DNA from: an uncultured Burkholderiales bacterium
Lineage (GTDB): Bacteria; Pseudomonadota; Gammaproteobacteria; Burkholderiales; Thiobacillaceae
Direction of reading: 5' to 3'
Length of the DNA: 17,449 bases
NCBI GenBank assembly: GCA_937925755.1
Contig: CALAMX010000024.1
Coordinates: 1 to 17,449, forward strand
Shown: piece by piece, positions 1 through 6,942 of the stretch
How positions within the stretch are numbered: the first letter of the stretch is position 1
Layout: each line of letters begins with the position of its first letter
The notes under the pieces: generated by a model
The model's database searches: none
The model's input: only the letters and a program-made list of their open reading frames with translations
Told to the model about the DNA's origin: nothing
Program-made: the position numbers and the translations under genes

Positions 1-30
1 TTTTCGCTCGCGGGGTTGTGGGCAGACTGA
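1..30 (+). CDS. 3' end of a Uma2-family gene (partial)
   Basis: The first 30 bases encode FSLAGLWAD followed by TGA. They match, base for base, the end of the complete Uma2-family gene at 47-607, and the 16 bases after the stop are identical to those after that gene. This is therefore the tail of a further upstream copy of the same tandem array, cut by the window edge. Nothing more of it can be seen. Confidence 0.85.
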   Translation, partial: FSLAGLWAD

Positions 31-46
31 GACAGAGGGGGTGAAC

Positions 47-607
47 ATGGGTTTGGCGGTGCGACAGCCTGCGCGTTATGAAGACCTCTTCGCCCTGCCG
101 GAACATCTGGTGGGCGAGATCCTCAATGGCCGCCTCATCACCCATCCGCGGCCGGCACCCAGGCATGCGCGTGCTCATTCGATGCTGGGCGGCAAACTCG
201 TCGGGCCGTTCGATGAGGGGTTGGGCGGCCCTGGTGGCTGGTGGATCCTGGACGAGCCGGAGATCCACCTCGGCGGCGACATCGTCGTGCCGGATCTCGC
301 CGGCTGGCGGCGGGAGCGGCTGCCGCGGCTGCCGCAGACGGCGTGGTTCGAGCTGGCGCCGGACTGGCTGGCGGAGATCCTGTCGCCGGCGACCGCTCGC
401 CTCGACCGCAGTGAGAAGCTGCCGCTTTATGCACGTTGGGGGGTGGGACATGTCTGGCTGGTGGACCCCGAGCTGCGCACGCTCGAGGGCTATGCAAACC
501 AGGGCGGGAGGTGGATGCTGCTGGCGACGCTGAAGGAGGACGACCGCGTGCAGTTGCCGCCCTTCGACGCGGTGAGCTTTTCGCTCGCGGGGTTGTGGGC
601 AGACTGA
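47..607 (+). CDS. Uma2-family (DUF820) putative endonuclease, copy 1
   Basis: A 186-residue protein of the Uma2 family, which has a PD-(D/E)XK restriction-endonuclease-like fold and whose biological role is largely unknown. The conserved core is visible: GEILNG near residue 23, PD at 82-83, LAEILSP at 108-114, Lys124, then the GVGHVWLVDP block at 132-141. Asp83, Glu110 and Lys124 are the likely D-ExK catalytic set. Length is normal for the family. A GTG at 41 is also in frame, but the ATG at 47 sits about 5 bases behind the GAGGGGG ribosome binding site and is preferred. It differs from copy 2 at 15 residues, clustered at 39-59 and 148-159. The family is often multicopy in cyanobacteria and some proteobacteria. 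Confidence 0.85.
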   Translation: MGLAVRQPARYEDLFALPEHLVGEILNGRLITHPRPAPRHARAHSMLGGKLVGPFDEGLGGPGGWWILDEPEIHLGGDIVVPDLAGWRRERLPRLPQTAWFELAPDWLAEILSPATARLDRSEKLPLYARWGVGHVWLVDPELRTLEGYANQGGRWMLLATLKEDDRVQLPPFDAVSFSLAGLWAD

Positions 608-623
608 GACAGAGGGGGTGAAC

Positions 624-1184
624 ATGGGTTTGGCGGTGCGACACCCTGCGCGTTACGAAGACCTCTTCGCCCTGCCGGAACATCTGGTGGGCGAGATCCT
701 CAATGGTCGCCTCATCACCCATCCGCGGCCGGCACCCAAGCATGCCCTCGCCTATTCCAACCTGGGTGACGAACTCGTCGGCCCTTTCCACAAAGGCCGT
801 GGCGGCCCTGGTGGCTGGTGGATCCTGGACGAGCCGGAGATCCACCTCGGCGGCGACATCGTCGTGCCGGATCTCGCCGGCTGGCGACGGGAGCGGCTGC
901 CGCGGCTGCCGCAGACGGCGTGGTTCGAGCTGGCGCCGGACTGGCTGGCGGAGATCCTGTCGCCGGCGACCGCTCGCCTCGACCGCAGTGAGAAGCTGCC
1001 GCTTTATGCGCGTTGGGGGGTGGGACATGTCTGGCTGGTGGACCCCGAGCTGCGCACGCTGGAGGCGTATGAGAACCAGGACGGCCGCTGGGTCCTGATC
1101 GCGACGCTGAAGGAGGACGACCGCGTGCAGTTGCCGCCCTTCGACGCCGTGAGCTTTTCGCTCGCGGGGCTGTGGGCGGATTGA
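624..1184 (+). CDS. Uma2-family (DUF820) putative endonuclease, copy 2
   Basis: Second full copy, 186 residues, with the same predicted D-ExK core (PD at 82-83, Glu110, Lys124) and the same GVGHVWLVDP block. Start chosen by analogy with copy 1: ATG at 624 behind an identical GAGGGGG site; GTG at 618 is possible. Compared with copy 1 it has charge-changing substitutions in residues 39-59 (for example G49D, K50E, D56H, E57K, L59R) and 148-159, with no amino-acid change between residues 60 and 147. The following HIT gene starts only 5 bases after its stop, so the array and the HIT gene are probably cotranscribed. Function is inferred from the family only. Confidence 0.85.
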   Translation: MGLAVRHPARYEDLFALPEHLVGEILNGRLITHPRPAPKHALAYSNLGDELVGPFHKGRGGPGGWWILDEPEIHLGGDIVVPDLAGWRRERLPRLPQTAWFELAPDWLAEILSPATARLDRSEKLPLYARWGVGHVWLVDPELRTLEAYENQDGRWVLIATLKEDDRVQLPPFDAVSFSLAGLWAD

Positions 1185-1189
1185 GTCTG

Positions 1190-1618
1190 ATGGAAGTCAC
1201 GTGTCCACTGTGCGCGGCGCACGGCGAGGCTGTGCTCTGGCGCGACGACTTCTGCCGTGTCATCTGGGTCGATGATCCAGACTACCCCGGCTATTGCCGC
1301 GTCATCCTCAACACCCATGTGCGCGAGATGACCGATCTGCCCGAGGACGAACGGCAGCGCCTGATGGCCGTGGTGTTCGCCACCGAGGGCGCGCTGCGTG
1401 AGGCGCTCAACCCAGACAAGGTGAACCTCGCCAGTCTGGGCAACCAGGTGCCGCACCTACACTGGCACGTGATCCCGCGATTCCACGACGACCGGCACTT
1501 CCCCGACCCGATCTGGGCCGCTGCCCGCCGTCTGCCGCGCTCGCCAGCGGAGGGCTGCGAAGACCTCAGGCGGCGGCTGGAACGGACGCTGGCGGCCTTG
1601 TTGACGCCGCCGGAATGA
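1190..1618 (+). CDS. HIT-family (histidine triad) hydrolase
   Basis: A 142-residue histidine triad protein; such enzymes hydrolyse or transfer nucleoside monophosphates from substrates such as nucleoside phosphoramidates or diadenosine polyphosphates. The signature is PHLHWHVIPR with His89, His91 and His93, preceded by GNQV. The N-terminus carries a CPLC pair (Cys5, Cys8), a possible metal site seen in some HIT proteins. The ATG at 1190 is chosen over an in-frame GTG at 1172 that would overlap the preceding Uma2 gene; GGGCGGA about 9 bases upstream may serve as ribosome binding site. The gene follows the Uma2 array by 5 bases. Its last 53 bp overlap the convergent phoR gene. The substrate cannot be told from sequence. 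Confidence 0.9.
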   Translation: MEVTCPLCAAHGEAVLWRDDFCRVIWVDDPDYPGYCRVILNTHVREMTDLPEDERQRLMAVVFATEGALREALNPDKVNLASLGNQVPHLHWHVIPRFHDDRHFPDPIWAAARRLPRSPAEGCEDLRRRLERTLAALLTPPE

Positions 1619-2900
1619 TCCGCTCGGCGGGGAACACCGCGGTGAAGGTACTGCCTTTGCCGACGGTGCTCTCGATGCGCAGATGCGCCTGGTGGCGCTG
1701 CAGTACGTGTTTGACGATGGCCAGCCCGAGACCGGTGCCGCCGGTGGCGCGTGAGCGGCCGCGGTCGACGCGATAGAAGCGCTCTGTGAGCCTCGGGATG
1801 TGCTGCGCCTCGATGCCCTCGCCGGTATCGGTGACCGAGAACTCGGCGCCGCCGCTGGCATTGTCGCGCCAGCGCAGGGTGATGACGCCCCCAGGCGGCG
1901 TGTAACGCACGGCGTTGGAGACCAGGTTGCTGAAGGCGCTGTGGATCTCCTTGGGGCTGCCCTTGATGCCAGCCGCGCTCTGCAATTCGAGGACGATGCG
2001 GTGGCGTCCCCCGCTCAATCCTTCGGCCTCCTGCACGAGGCTGCGCGCGAGGGTGGCCACATCGATCGCCTCGTCCGCCATCTCGGTGTCCGATTCTAGA
2101 CGGGCCAGGGTCAACAGGTCGTCCAATAGGCGCCGCATGCGTTCCGCCTGTTCGTGCAAGAGCTGAATATGTCGCTTGAACTGTTCGGGATCCGGCTCAT
2201 CCATGTCGGCGAAGGCCTCCAGGAAACCGACGATGACCGTCACCGGGGTGCGCAGCTCGTGGGAGACATTGGCCACGAAGTCGCGGCGCATGGCATCCAC
2301 GCGCGCCAGTTCGGTGATGTCATGGCTGAGGAGCATCTTCTGTTCGGGGGGCAGCGGCACCCAGCGCAAGGTCAGGGTGCGTTCCGCATCGGTCACGGCT
2401 GGCATGGTGAAGCCGGCCTCGTCCTGCGGGCCATTCAACCAGGCGTTGAAGGCCGCATTGCGCACGATATAGCCGATGAACTGGCCCAGATCGCGCGGAT
2501 CCTGCAGATTGAGATGGTCTTGGGCCGCCTGGTTGAACCAGACGATCCGCTGCTGCTTATCTAGGATGACCACGCCGTCGGGCAGCAGGCGTGTGGCCTG
2601 CAGCAACTGCCGCAGATCGGCCTGGCTGCGGGCGCGCTCCGCGTTGTGGCTGTGCACCATCCTGGCCAGGCGGTAGAAGACGTCACCCCATATTCCAAGG
2701 GCTTGTGGTGCTGGCTGGGACGGATCCGCCAGCCAGGCGGCGAGACGGCGTAGCTGAAATAGATGTTGCAGGAGCTTGAGGGCGAGCCCGGCACAGACGA
2801 CCAGCAAGCCCGCTGTCGCGTCGAAGATCTGCCAGGCGATCAGACTGAGGAAGAACAGGCCCAGGAGGTAGGCCAGGGCCGGCCACCAATAAGGCCACAT
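1566..2900 (-). CDS. phoR: Phosphate regulon sensor histidine kinase PhoR
   Basis: A 444-residue membrane sensor kinase that phosphorylates PhoB under phosphate limitation. Two membrane segments fill about residues 4-45 with almost no periplasmic loop, as is typical of PhoR. A PAS domain follows (about 100-195, with GVVILDKQQRIVWFN), then a HisKA domain with NVSHELRTP (phosphorylated His214) and an HATPase domain with the N box (NLVSNAVRYTPPG), G1 (DTGEGI), F box (ERFYRVD) and G2 (GGTGLGLAIV). It lies 37 bp behind phoB on the same strand, the usual operon order. No good ribosome binding site precedes the ATG, and no other in-frame start exists in the spacer. The last 18 residues, a Pro/Ala-rich tail, are encoded in the overlap with the HIT gene. 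Confidence 0.95.
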   Translation of the reverse strand: MWPYWWPALAYLLGLFFLSLIAWQIFDATAGLLVVCAGLALKLLQHLFQLRRLAAWLADPSQPAPQALGIWGDVFYRLARMVHSHNAERARSQADLRQLLQATRLLPDGVVILDKQQRIVWFNQAAQDHLNLQDPRDLGQFIGYIVRNAAFNAWLNGPQDEAGFTMPAVTDAERTLTLRWVPLPPEQKMLLSHDITELARVDAMRRDFVANVSHELRTPVTVIVGFLEAFADMDEPDPEQFKRHIQLLHEQAERMRRLLDDLLTLARLESDTEMADEAIDVATLARSLVQEAEGLSGGRHRIVLELQSAAGIKGSPKEIHSAFSNLVSNAVRYTPPGGVITLRWRDNASGGAEFSVTDTGEGIEAQHIPRLTERFYRVDRGRSRATGGTGLGLAIVKHVLQRHQAHLRIESTVGKGSTFTAVFPAERIIPAASTRPPASVPAAA

Positions 2901-2937
2901 GACTGGGCGCGGCGGTAAGGAGCGAGCCGATTGTAGA

Positions 2938-3624
2938 TCAGGTCGTCGACAGACGATAGCCGGAGCCGCGCACGGTCTGGATCAGCCGATTGTGTCCCGT
3001 GGGCTCCAGGGCGCTGCGTAGCCGTCGGATGTGCACGTCCACGGTGCGCTCCTCGACGAAGACATGATCGCCCCAGACGTGATCGAGTAGCTGCGAGCGG
3101 GTATAGACGCGCTCGGGGTGGGTCATCAGGAAGTGCAGCAGGCGAAATTCTGTCGGCCCCAGTTCCAGCGGGGTGCCGTTGCCGAACACACGGTGACTCA
3201 CGGGGTCGAGCCGTAGACCCGCGATCTCCACCGGGTCTTCGGTCATCTGCGGGGCGCGCCGGCGCAGCACCGCCTTGATGCGCGCCATCAGCTCACGTGG
3301 GCTGAAGGGCTTGGTGATGTAGTCGTCCGCCCCGGTGTCGAGGCCCAAGACCTTGTCCCGCTCTTCCGTGCGCGCGGTGAGCATGATGATGGGCACGTTC
3401 TTCAGCCGCGGGTCAGCGCGTAGCCGGCGGGCAAGCTCGATGCCAGACATGCCCGGCAGCATCCAGTCGAGCAGGATCAGATCCGGCAGGGCCCCGCGCA
3501 ACAGCTTGAGCGCCTCTTCGGCGTCTGGCGCCACCAGGACGTCATGGCCGTGTTGCCCGAGGTTGAACTTGAGGACTTCCTGGATTCCGGGTTCGTCTTC
3601 GACCACCAGGATGGTTGCGGACAT
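2938..3624 (-). CDS. phoB: Phosphate regulon response regulator PhoB
   Basis: A 228-residue OmpR/PhoB-type regulator that activates genes for phosphate uptake. The receiver domain shows the acidic pair Glu9/Asp10, phospho-acceptor Asp53 (LLDWMLP), Thr83 and Lys105 (TKPFSP). The C-terminal winged helix ends in the recognition region VFVEERTVDVHIRRLRSAL and the HNRLIQTVRGSGYRLS hairpin, both close to PhoB. Start: the ATG at 3624 (MSATILVVEDE) has AAGGTAGG about 5-8 bases upstream and matches the family start, whereas an in-frame ATG at 3645 has no ribosome binding site. First gene of phoBR. A three-unit Pho box upstream predicts positive autoregulation. Confidence 0.95.
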   Translation of the reverse strand: MSATILVVEDEPGIQEVLKFNLGQHGHDVLVAPDAEEALKLLRGALPDLILLDWMLPGMSGIELARRLRADPRLKNVPIIMLTARTEERDKVLGLDTGADDYITKPFSPRELMARIKAVLRRRAPQMTEDPVEIAGLRLDPVSHRVFGNGTPLELGPTEFRLLHFLMTHPERVYTRSQLLDHVWGDHVFVEERTVDVHIRRLRSALEPTGHNRLIQTVRGSGYRLSTT

Positions 3625-3660
3625 GGGCCTACCTTGCACGCTCATATGGGATCGGCCGGA

Positions 3661-3694
3661 ATCTTATGACGGTTACGTGAAACTATTGTGACAC
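3661..3694 (-). promoter_or_regulatory. Pho box and -10 element of the phoBR promoter
   Basis: Read on the - strand, three heptamers stand on an 11-bp period: GTGTCAC (3688-3694), GTTTCAC (3677-3683) and CCGTCAT (3666-3672), with AATA and GTAA between them. These match the Pho box pattern CTGTCAT-N4-CTGTCAT. Ten bases after the second heptamer comes TAAGAT (3661-3666), the spacing seen at the E. coli phoA promoter. The predicted transcript starts some 30 bases before the phoB ATG. The site also lies upstream of the divergent argB. Confidence 0.75.
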
Positions 3695-3753
3695 GCACGC
3701 CGCCGGTGGTGCGCGATCTGGGATAATCTCATCATCACAGTACCCGAGGCCCC

Positions 3754-4683
3754 ATGATGACCCTGACCCAGCTCACCCCACAGCAGAAAGCCAAGGTCAT
3801 TGCCGAGGCGCTGCCTTACATCCAGCGCTTCTGGGACAAGACCATAGTGATCAAGTACGGCGGTAACGCCATGACCGACCCGGTGCTGAAGGCCGCCTTC
3901 GCCCGCGACGTGGTGTTGCTCAAGCTCGTGGGCATCAACCCTGTGGTGGTGCACGGTGGTGGGCCACAGATCGAGGAACTCCTCAAGCGCGTCGGCAAAA
4001 AGGGTGAGTTCGTTCAGGGCATGCGCGTGACCGATGCGGAGACCATGGAGGTGGTCGAGATGGTTTTGGGCGGACAGGTCAACAAGGAGATCGTCAACCT
4101 CATCAATCAGGCCGGCGGTAAGGCCGTGGGGCTGACCGGCAAGGATGGCGGTTTCATCCGCGCCCGCAAGCTCATGATGCCGTCAAAGGAGAAACCCGGC
4201 GACGTCATCGACATCGGCCAGGTCGGCGAGATTACTGCCATCGACCCCAGCCTGATCGCCTTCCTCGACAGCGGGGACTTCATCCCCGTCATTGCCCCCA
4301 TCGGCGTGGGCGAGCAGGGTGAGACCTACAACATCAACGCCGACGTCGTCGCGGGTAAGCTGGCCGAGGTCCTGCGCGCGGAAAAGCTGGTGCTGCTGAC
4401 CAACACCCCCGGCGTACTCGACCGTGAGGGCAATCTGCTGACGGGTCTCACCCCCAGGAAAATCGATGAAATGGTCGCCGACGGCACCCTCTCCGGCGGC
4501 ATGCTGCCCAAGATCGCCTCGGCGCTGGAAGCCGCCCGCAGCGGTGTCAAGGCGGTGCATATCATCGACGGCCGCGTCGAACATGCCTTGCTGCTGGAGA
4601 TCATGACCGACCAGGGGGTGGGCACCCTCATCCGGGCAGCCGATGACGGCGAAGGGCTGGGTAGCGGTGTGAGCGGCCGCTGA
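3754..4683 (+). CDS. argB: Acetylglutamate kinase
   Basis: A 309-residue N-acetylglutamate kinase, which phosphorylates N-acetyl-L-glutamate in the second step of arginine synthesis in the cytoplasm. It shows the amino-acid kinase motifs IVIKYGGNAM (about 31-40), VVVHGGGPQI and the nucleotide-binding end region LLTNTPGVLD with GGMLPKI. The N-terminal helix before the kinase core (TPQQKAKVIAEALPYIQRF) is the type linked with hexameric, arginine-feedback-inhibited enzymes, so inhibition by arginine is likely. The start is ATG 3754 or ATG 3757; GAGG at 3746-3749 favours 3757 slightly. GATAAT at 3722-3727 could be a -10 box, with no convincing -35. Divergent from phoB and convergent with rho; not clustered with other arg genes. 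Confidence 0.95.
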   Translation: MMTLTQLTPQQKAKVIAEALPYIQRFWDKTIVIKYGGNAMTDPVLKAAFARDVVLLKLVGINPVVVHGGGPQIEELLKRVGKKGEFVQGMRVTDAETMEVVEMVLGGQVNKEIVNLINQAGGKAVGLTGKDGGFIRARKLMMPSKEKPGDVIDIGQVGEITAIDPSLIAFLDSGDFIPVIAPIGVGEQGETYNINADVVAGKLAEVLRAEKLVLLTNTPGVLDREGNLLTGLTPRKIDEMVADGTLSGGMLPKIASALEAARSGVKAVHIIDGRVEHALLLEIMTDQGVGTLIRAADDGEGLGSGVSGR

Positions 4684-4867
4684 TCGCGGCAGGAGTGGAC
4701 CGCGCTGGCAAAGCTCATCGCTCCGAGAGGAACGGACCGGACACCTCCTTCCCCCCTGGTGAGAGATCCATCCAAGCTGCAGGAACGGCGTAAGCCCAGA
4801 CACGTCGTCTCTTGCCCGCCGCAGGTCGCGACTGACGTCGGGCCTACCGGTCAACCTCGTGTATCTC

Positions 4868-4943
4868 ACCGCGGCGCATGGAGTCGAAGAAGGCGTCGTT
4901 GTCCTTGGTGGCGCGGATCTTGTGGAGCGGGGATTCCATCGCT
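4868..4943 (-). pseudogene. Duplicated fragment of the rho 3' end
   Basis: These 76 bases repeat 5035-5110 of the real rho gene at an offset of 167 bp, with 72 of 76 bases equal and no gap; 4868-4923 is identical. The frame is still open and encodes KIRATKDNDAFFDSMRRG, but the TAA stop is lost and the frame would run on with EIHEVDR to a TAG. There is no start. It is a remnant of a local duplication, not a gene. The four mismatches lie in the part farthest from the stop. Confidence 0.85.
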
Positions 4944-4960
4944 GGAAGGTAGCCCCGCGT

Positions 4961-5012
4961 AGGGCGGAGCAGGGGCCCCGCCGAGGCGGGGATGCGACCC
5001 CGAAGCGGGGCA
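4961..5012. repeat. GC-rich module shared with the element at 16826-17371
   Basis: The stretch has GCAGGGGCCCC followed by GGGGATGCGACCCCG. The same two blocks occur at 16917-16947 with a shorter spacer, and a related stretch lies inverted at about 16998-17024. The module can fold (GGGG-ATGCGA-CCCC). It lies between the rho duplicate and the end of rho. It looks like a dispersed short repeat of unknown function. Confidence 0.6.
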
Positions 5013-5031
5013 TGACCTGGAAGCGCTGACG

Positions 5032-6291
5032 TTAACCGCGGCGCATGGAGTCGAAGAAGGCGTCGTTGTCCTTGGTGGCGCGGATCTTGTCGAGCAAGAA
5101 TTCCATCGCTTCCAGGTCGTCCATCGGATAGAGCAGCTTACGCAGCACCCAGATCTTCTGCAGGATCTCTGGCTTGATCAGCAGCTCTTCCTTGCGGGTG
5201 CCGGAGCGGTTGACGTTGATGGCCGGATAGACGCGTTTTTCCGCCATGCGCCGGTCGAGATGGATCTCCAAGTTGCCGGTACCCTTGAATTCCTCGTAGA
5301 TCACATCGTCCATGCGGCTGCCGGTGTCGATGAGGGCGGTGGCCAGGATGGTGAGGCTGCCCCCCTCCTCGATGTTGCGCGCGGCACCGAAAAAGCGCTT
5401 GGGCTTTTGCAGGGCATTGGCGTCCACCCCGCCAGTCAAGACCTTGCCGGAGGCCGGCTGTACGGTGTTGTAGGCGCGCGCCAGCCGCGTGATGGAGTCG
5501 AGCAGGATGACCACATCCTTCTTGTGCTCCACCAGGCGCTTGGCCTTCTCCAGCACCATCTCGGCGACCTGGACGTGGCGGCTCGCGGGCTCGTCGAAGG
5601 TGGAGGCCACCACCTCACCGCGTACCGTGCGCGTCATCTCGGTCACCTCCTCGGGCCGCTCGTCGATCAACAGGACGATGAGGATGCTATCCGGGTAATT
5701 GGCGGTAATGGCGTGGGCGATGTGCTGCAGCATCACCGTTTTGCCCGACTTGGGTGGGGCCACGATCAGCCCGCGCGAGCCCTTGCCGATCGGCGCGATG
5801 ATGTCGATGACCCGGCCAGTGAGGTTCTCTTCAGACTTGATATCGCGCTCGAGCTTGTAGGGTTGGTTCGGGAACAGCGGCGTCAAGTTCTCGAACATGA
5901 TCTTGTGCTTGAGCGCCTCGGGCGGTTCTCCGTTGACCTTGTCCAACTTGGTCAAGGCGAAATAGCGCTCGCCGTCCTTGGGCGTGCGCACCTCACCCTC
6001 GATGGTGTCGCCGGTGCGCAGGTTGAAACGGCGCACTTGCGAGGGCGAGACATAGATGTCGTCGGTGTTGGCCAGATAGGAGGTGTCCGGCGAGCGTAGG
6101 AAGCCGTAGCCGTCCGGCAGTACTTCGAGCACCCCATCCCCGTAGATCACCTCGCCCTGTTTGGCCTTGGTCCTGAGCAGCGCGAAGATCAACTCCTGTT
6201 TGCGCATGCGGTTGGCATTCTCGATGCCACTCGCTTCGGCCATGGCCAGCAATTCGCTGACGTGTAGTTGCTTTAATTCCGATAGATGCAT
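5032..6291 (-). CDS. rho: Transcription termination factor Rho
   Basis: A 419-residue hexameric RNA helicase that ends transcription at rut sites. The N-terminal helix bundle (1-47) starts MHLSELKQLHVSELL. The cold-shock-like RNA-binding domain carries GYGFLR at 61-66, the RNP1 motif. The ATPase core has Walker A GLIVAPPKSGKT at 174-185 with Lys181 and Lys184, and Walker B VVILLDSITRLAR. The end NDAFFDSMRRG is standard. Length and numbering follow E. coli Rho closely. Start ATG 6291 gives the conserved N-terminus, though its ribosome binding site is weak. It follows trxA by 116 bp, a gene pair common in proteobacteria. The last 76 bases are duplicated in the gap downstream. Confidence 0.97.
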   Translation of the reverse strand: MHLSELKQLHVSELLAMAEASGIENANRMRKQELIFALLRTKAKQGEVIYGDGVLEVLPDGYGFLRSPDTSYLANTDDIYVSPSQVRRFNLRTGDTIEGEVRTPKDGERYFALTKLDKVNGEPPEALKHKIMFENLTPLFPNQPYKLERDIKSEENLTGRVIDIIAPIGKGSRGLIVAPPKSGKTVMLQHIAHAITANYPDSILIVLLIDERPEEVTEMTRTVRGEVVASTFDEPASRHVQVAEMVLEKAKRLVEHKKDVVILLDSITRLARAYNTVQPASGKVLTGGVDANALQKPKRFFGAARNIEEGGSLTILATALIDTGSRMDDVIYEEFKGTGNLEIHLDRRMAEKRVYPAINVNRSGTRKEELLIKPEILQKIWVLRKLLYPMDDLEAMEFLLDKIRATKDNDAFFDSMRRG

Positions 6292-6359
6292 GTTGCCAGA
6301 TGGATAGAAGGTGACACGGCCGTGGGCCGTGGGCGGGATGGAGTGTCTTGGGGGGATGG

Positions 6360-6383
6360 GCGCCCGGAAGGACCTCCGGGCGC
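6360..6383. other. Hairpin in the trxA-rho spacer
   Basis: A perfect 9-bp stem, GCGCCCGGA paired with TCCGGGCGC, closes a 6-base loop. It lies between the trxA stop and the rho start. There is no T-run on either strand, so it is not a standard intrinsic terminator; it may stabilise or attenuate the trxA-rho transcript. Functional role is inference. Confidence 0.45.
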
Positions 6384-6407
6384 AGTCGAGACTGAGACTA
6401 GCGAAGT

Positions 6408-6734
6408 TCAGATGTTGCTGTCAACAAAGGCCGTGAGCTGCGACTTCGACAGCGCCCCCACCTTGGTGGCCTCGACGTTGCCATTTTTGAAGATCATCAG
6501 CGTGGGGATGCCGCGGATACCATACTTGGGCGGGGTTTGCTGATTTTCGTCGATGTTGAGCTTGCATACCTTGAGACGTCCTGCATACTCCTTGGCCACC
6601 TCGTCTAGGATGGGGGAGATCATCTTGCAGGGGCCGCACCAATCCGCCCAGTAGTCAACCAGCACCGGCAGGGGCGATTGCAGGACCTCCTGCTCGAAGG
6701 TGTCGTCTGTCACATAGTGGATGTGTTCGCTCAT
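6408..6734 (-). CDS. trxA: Thioredoxin 1
   Basis: A 108-residue cytoplasmic thioredoxin, which reduces disulfides in proteins such as ribonucleotide reductase and is recycled by thioredoxin reductase. The WCGPC active site (Cys33, Cys36) and the GIPTLMIF loop with the cis-proline (about residue 77) are intact, and the length equals that of E. coli TrxA. Start ATG 6734 has GAGGTTAG about 6-13 bases upstream. It precedes rho on the same strand and diverges from fdxA, with 208 bp between the two starts. A second, more divergent thioredoxin is at 10689-11063. Confidence 0.95.
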   Translation of the reverse strand: MSEHIHYVTDDTFEQEVLQSPLPVLVDYWADWCGPCKMISPILDEVAKEYAGRLKVCKLNIDENQQTPPKYGIRGIPTLMIFKNGNVEATKVGALSKSQLTAFVDSNI

Positions 6735-6942
6735 CGTGCTAACCTCGTCGGTAGAAGAATGAAGGGTCGTTCGTACTCCGGCAGAGCGGTCAAGATAAAA
6801 CCGTGCCGGCCGGGGGCAGCGGGATTCTGGGGCAAGGCCCGGGAGGCAATGGTGAAGGCTTCAGGTGACACGGCATCAGACAGGCTAGGCCCCCGTGCTG
6901 AGTTATTGCTATGCTAACGAAAAAGTTTTGGGGAAGAAAGGC

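Larger units (their letters stand above)
1..1184 (+). repeat. Tandem array of Uma2 genes, 577-bp period
   Basis: Three successive copies (one partial) repeat with an exact period of 577 bp, made of a 561-bp gene and a 16-bp spacer carrying the ribosome binding site. Positions 1-50 repeat at 578-627. Between copies 1 and 2 the stretch from about 224 to 490 (801-1067) is nearly identical, with only two silent changes (310/887 and 433/1010). The flanking parts differ much more. This is recent duplication plus uneven divergence or gene conversion. Confidence 0.9.
4684..5031. other. argB-rho intergenic gap with repeats
   Basis: A 348-bp gap between two convergent genes. The first part (4684-4867) shows no gene, terminator or clear repeat. 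The second part holds a duplicate of the rho 3' end (4868-4943), a GC-rich module (4961-5012) and a 12-bp inverted copy of a rho segment (5014-5025 against 5107-5118). No rho-independent terminator with a T-run was seen for argB or for rho. Confidence 0.7.

Noticed and set aside
138..1028. 296-codon - strand open frame across the Uma2 copies
   Set aside because: Its product is Arg/Pro/Ala-rich without any domain; it repeats with the array and is the shadow of high-GC coding on the + strand.
4183..5013. 276-codon - strand open frame over the argB end and the gap
   Set aside because: Opposite to argB, low-complexity product, no family motif; open only because of GC-rich codon pattern.
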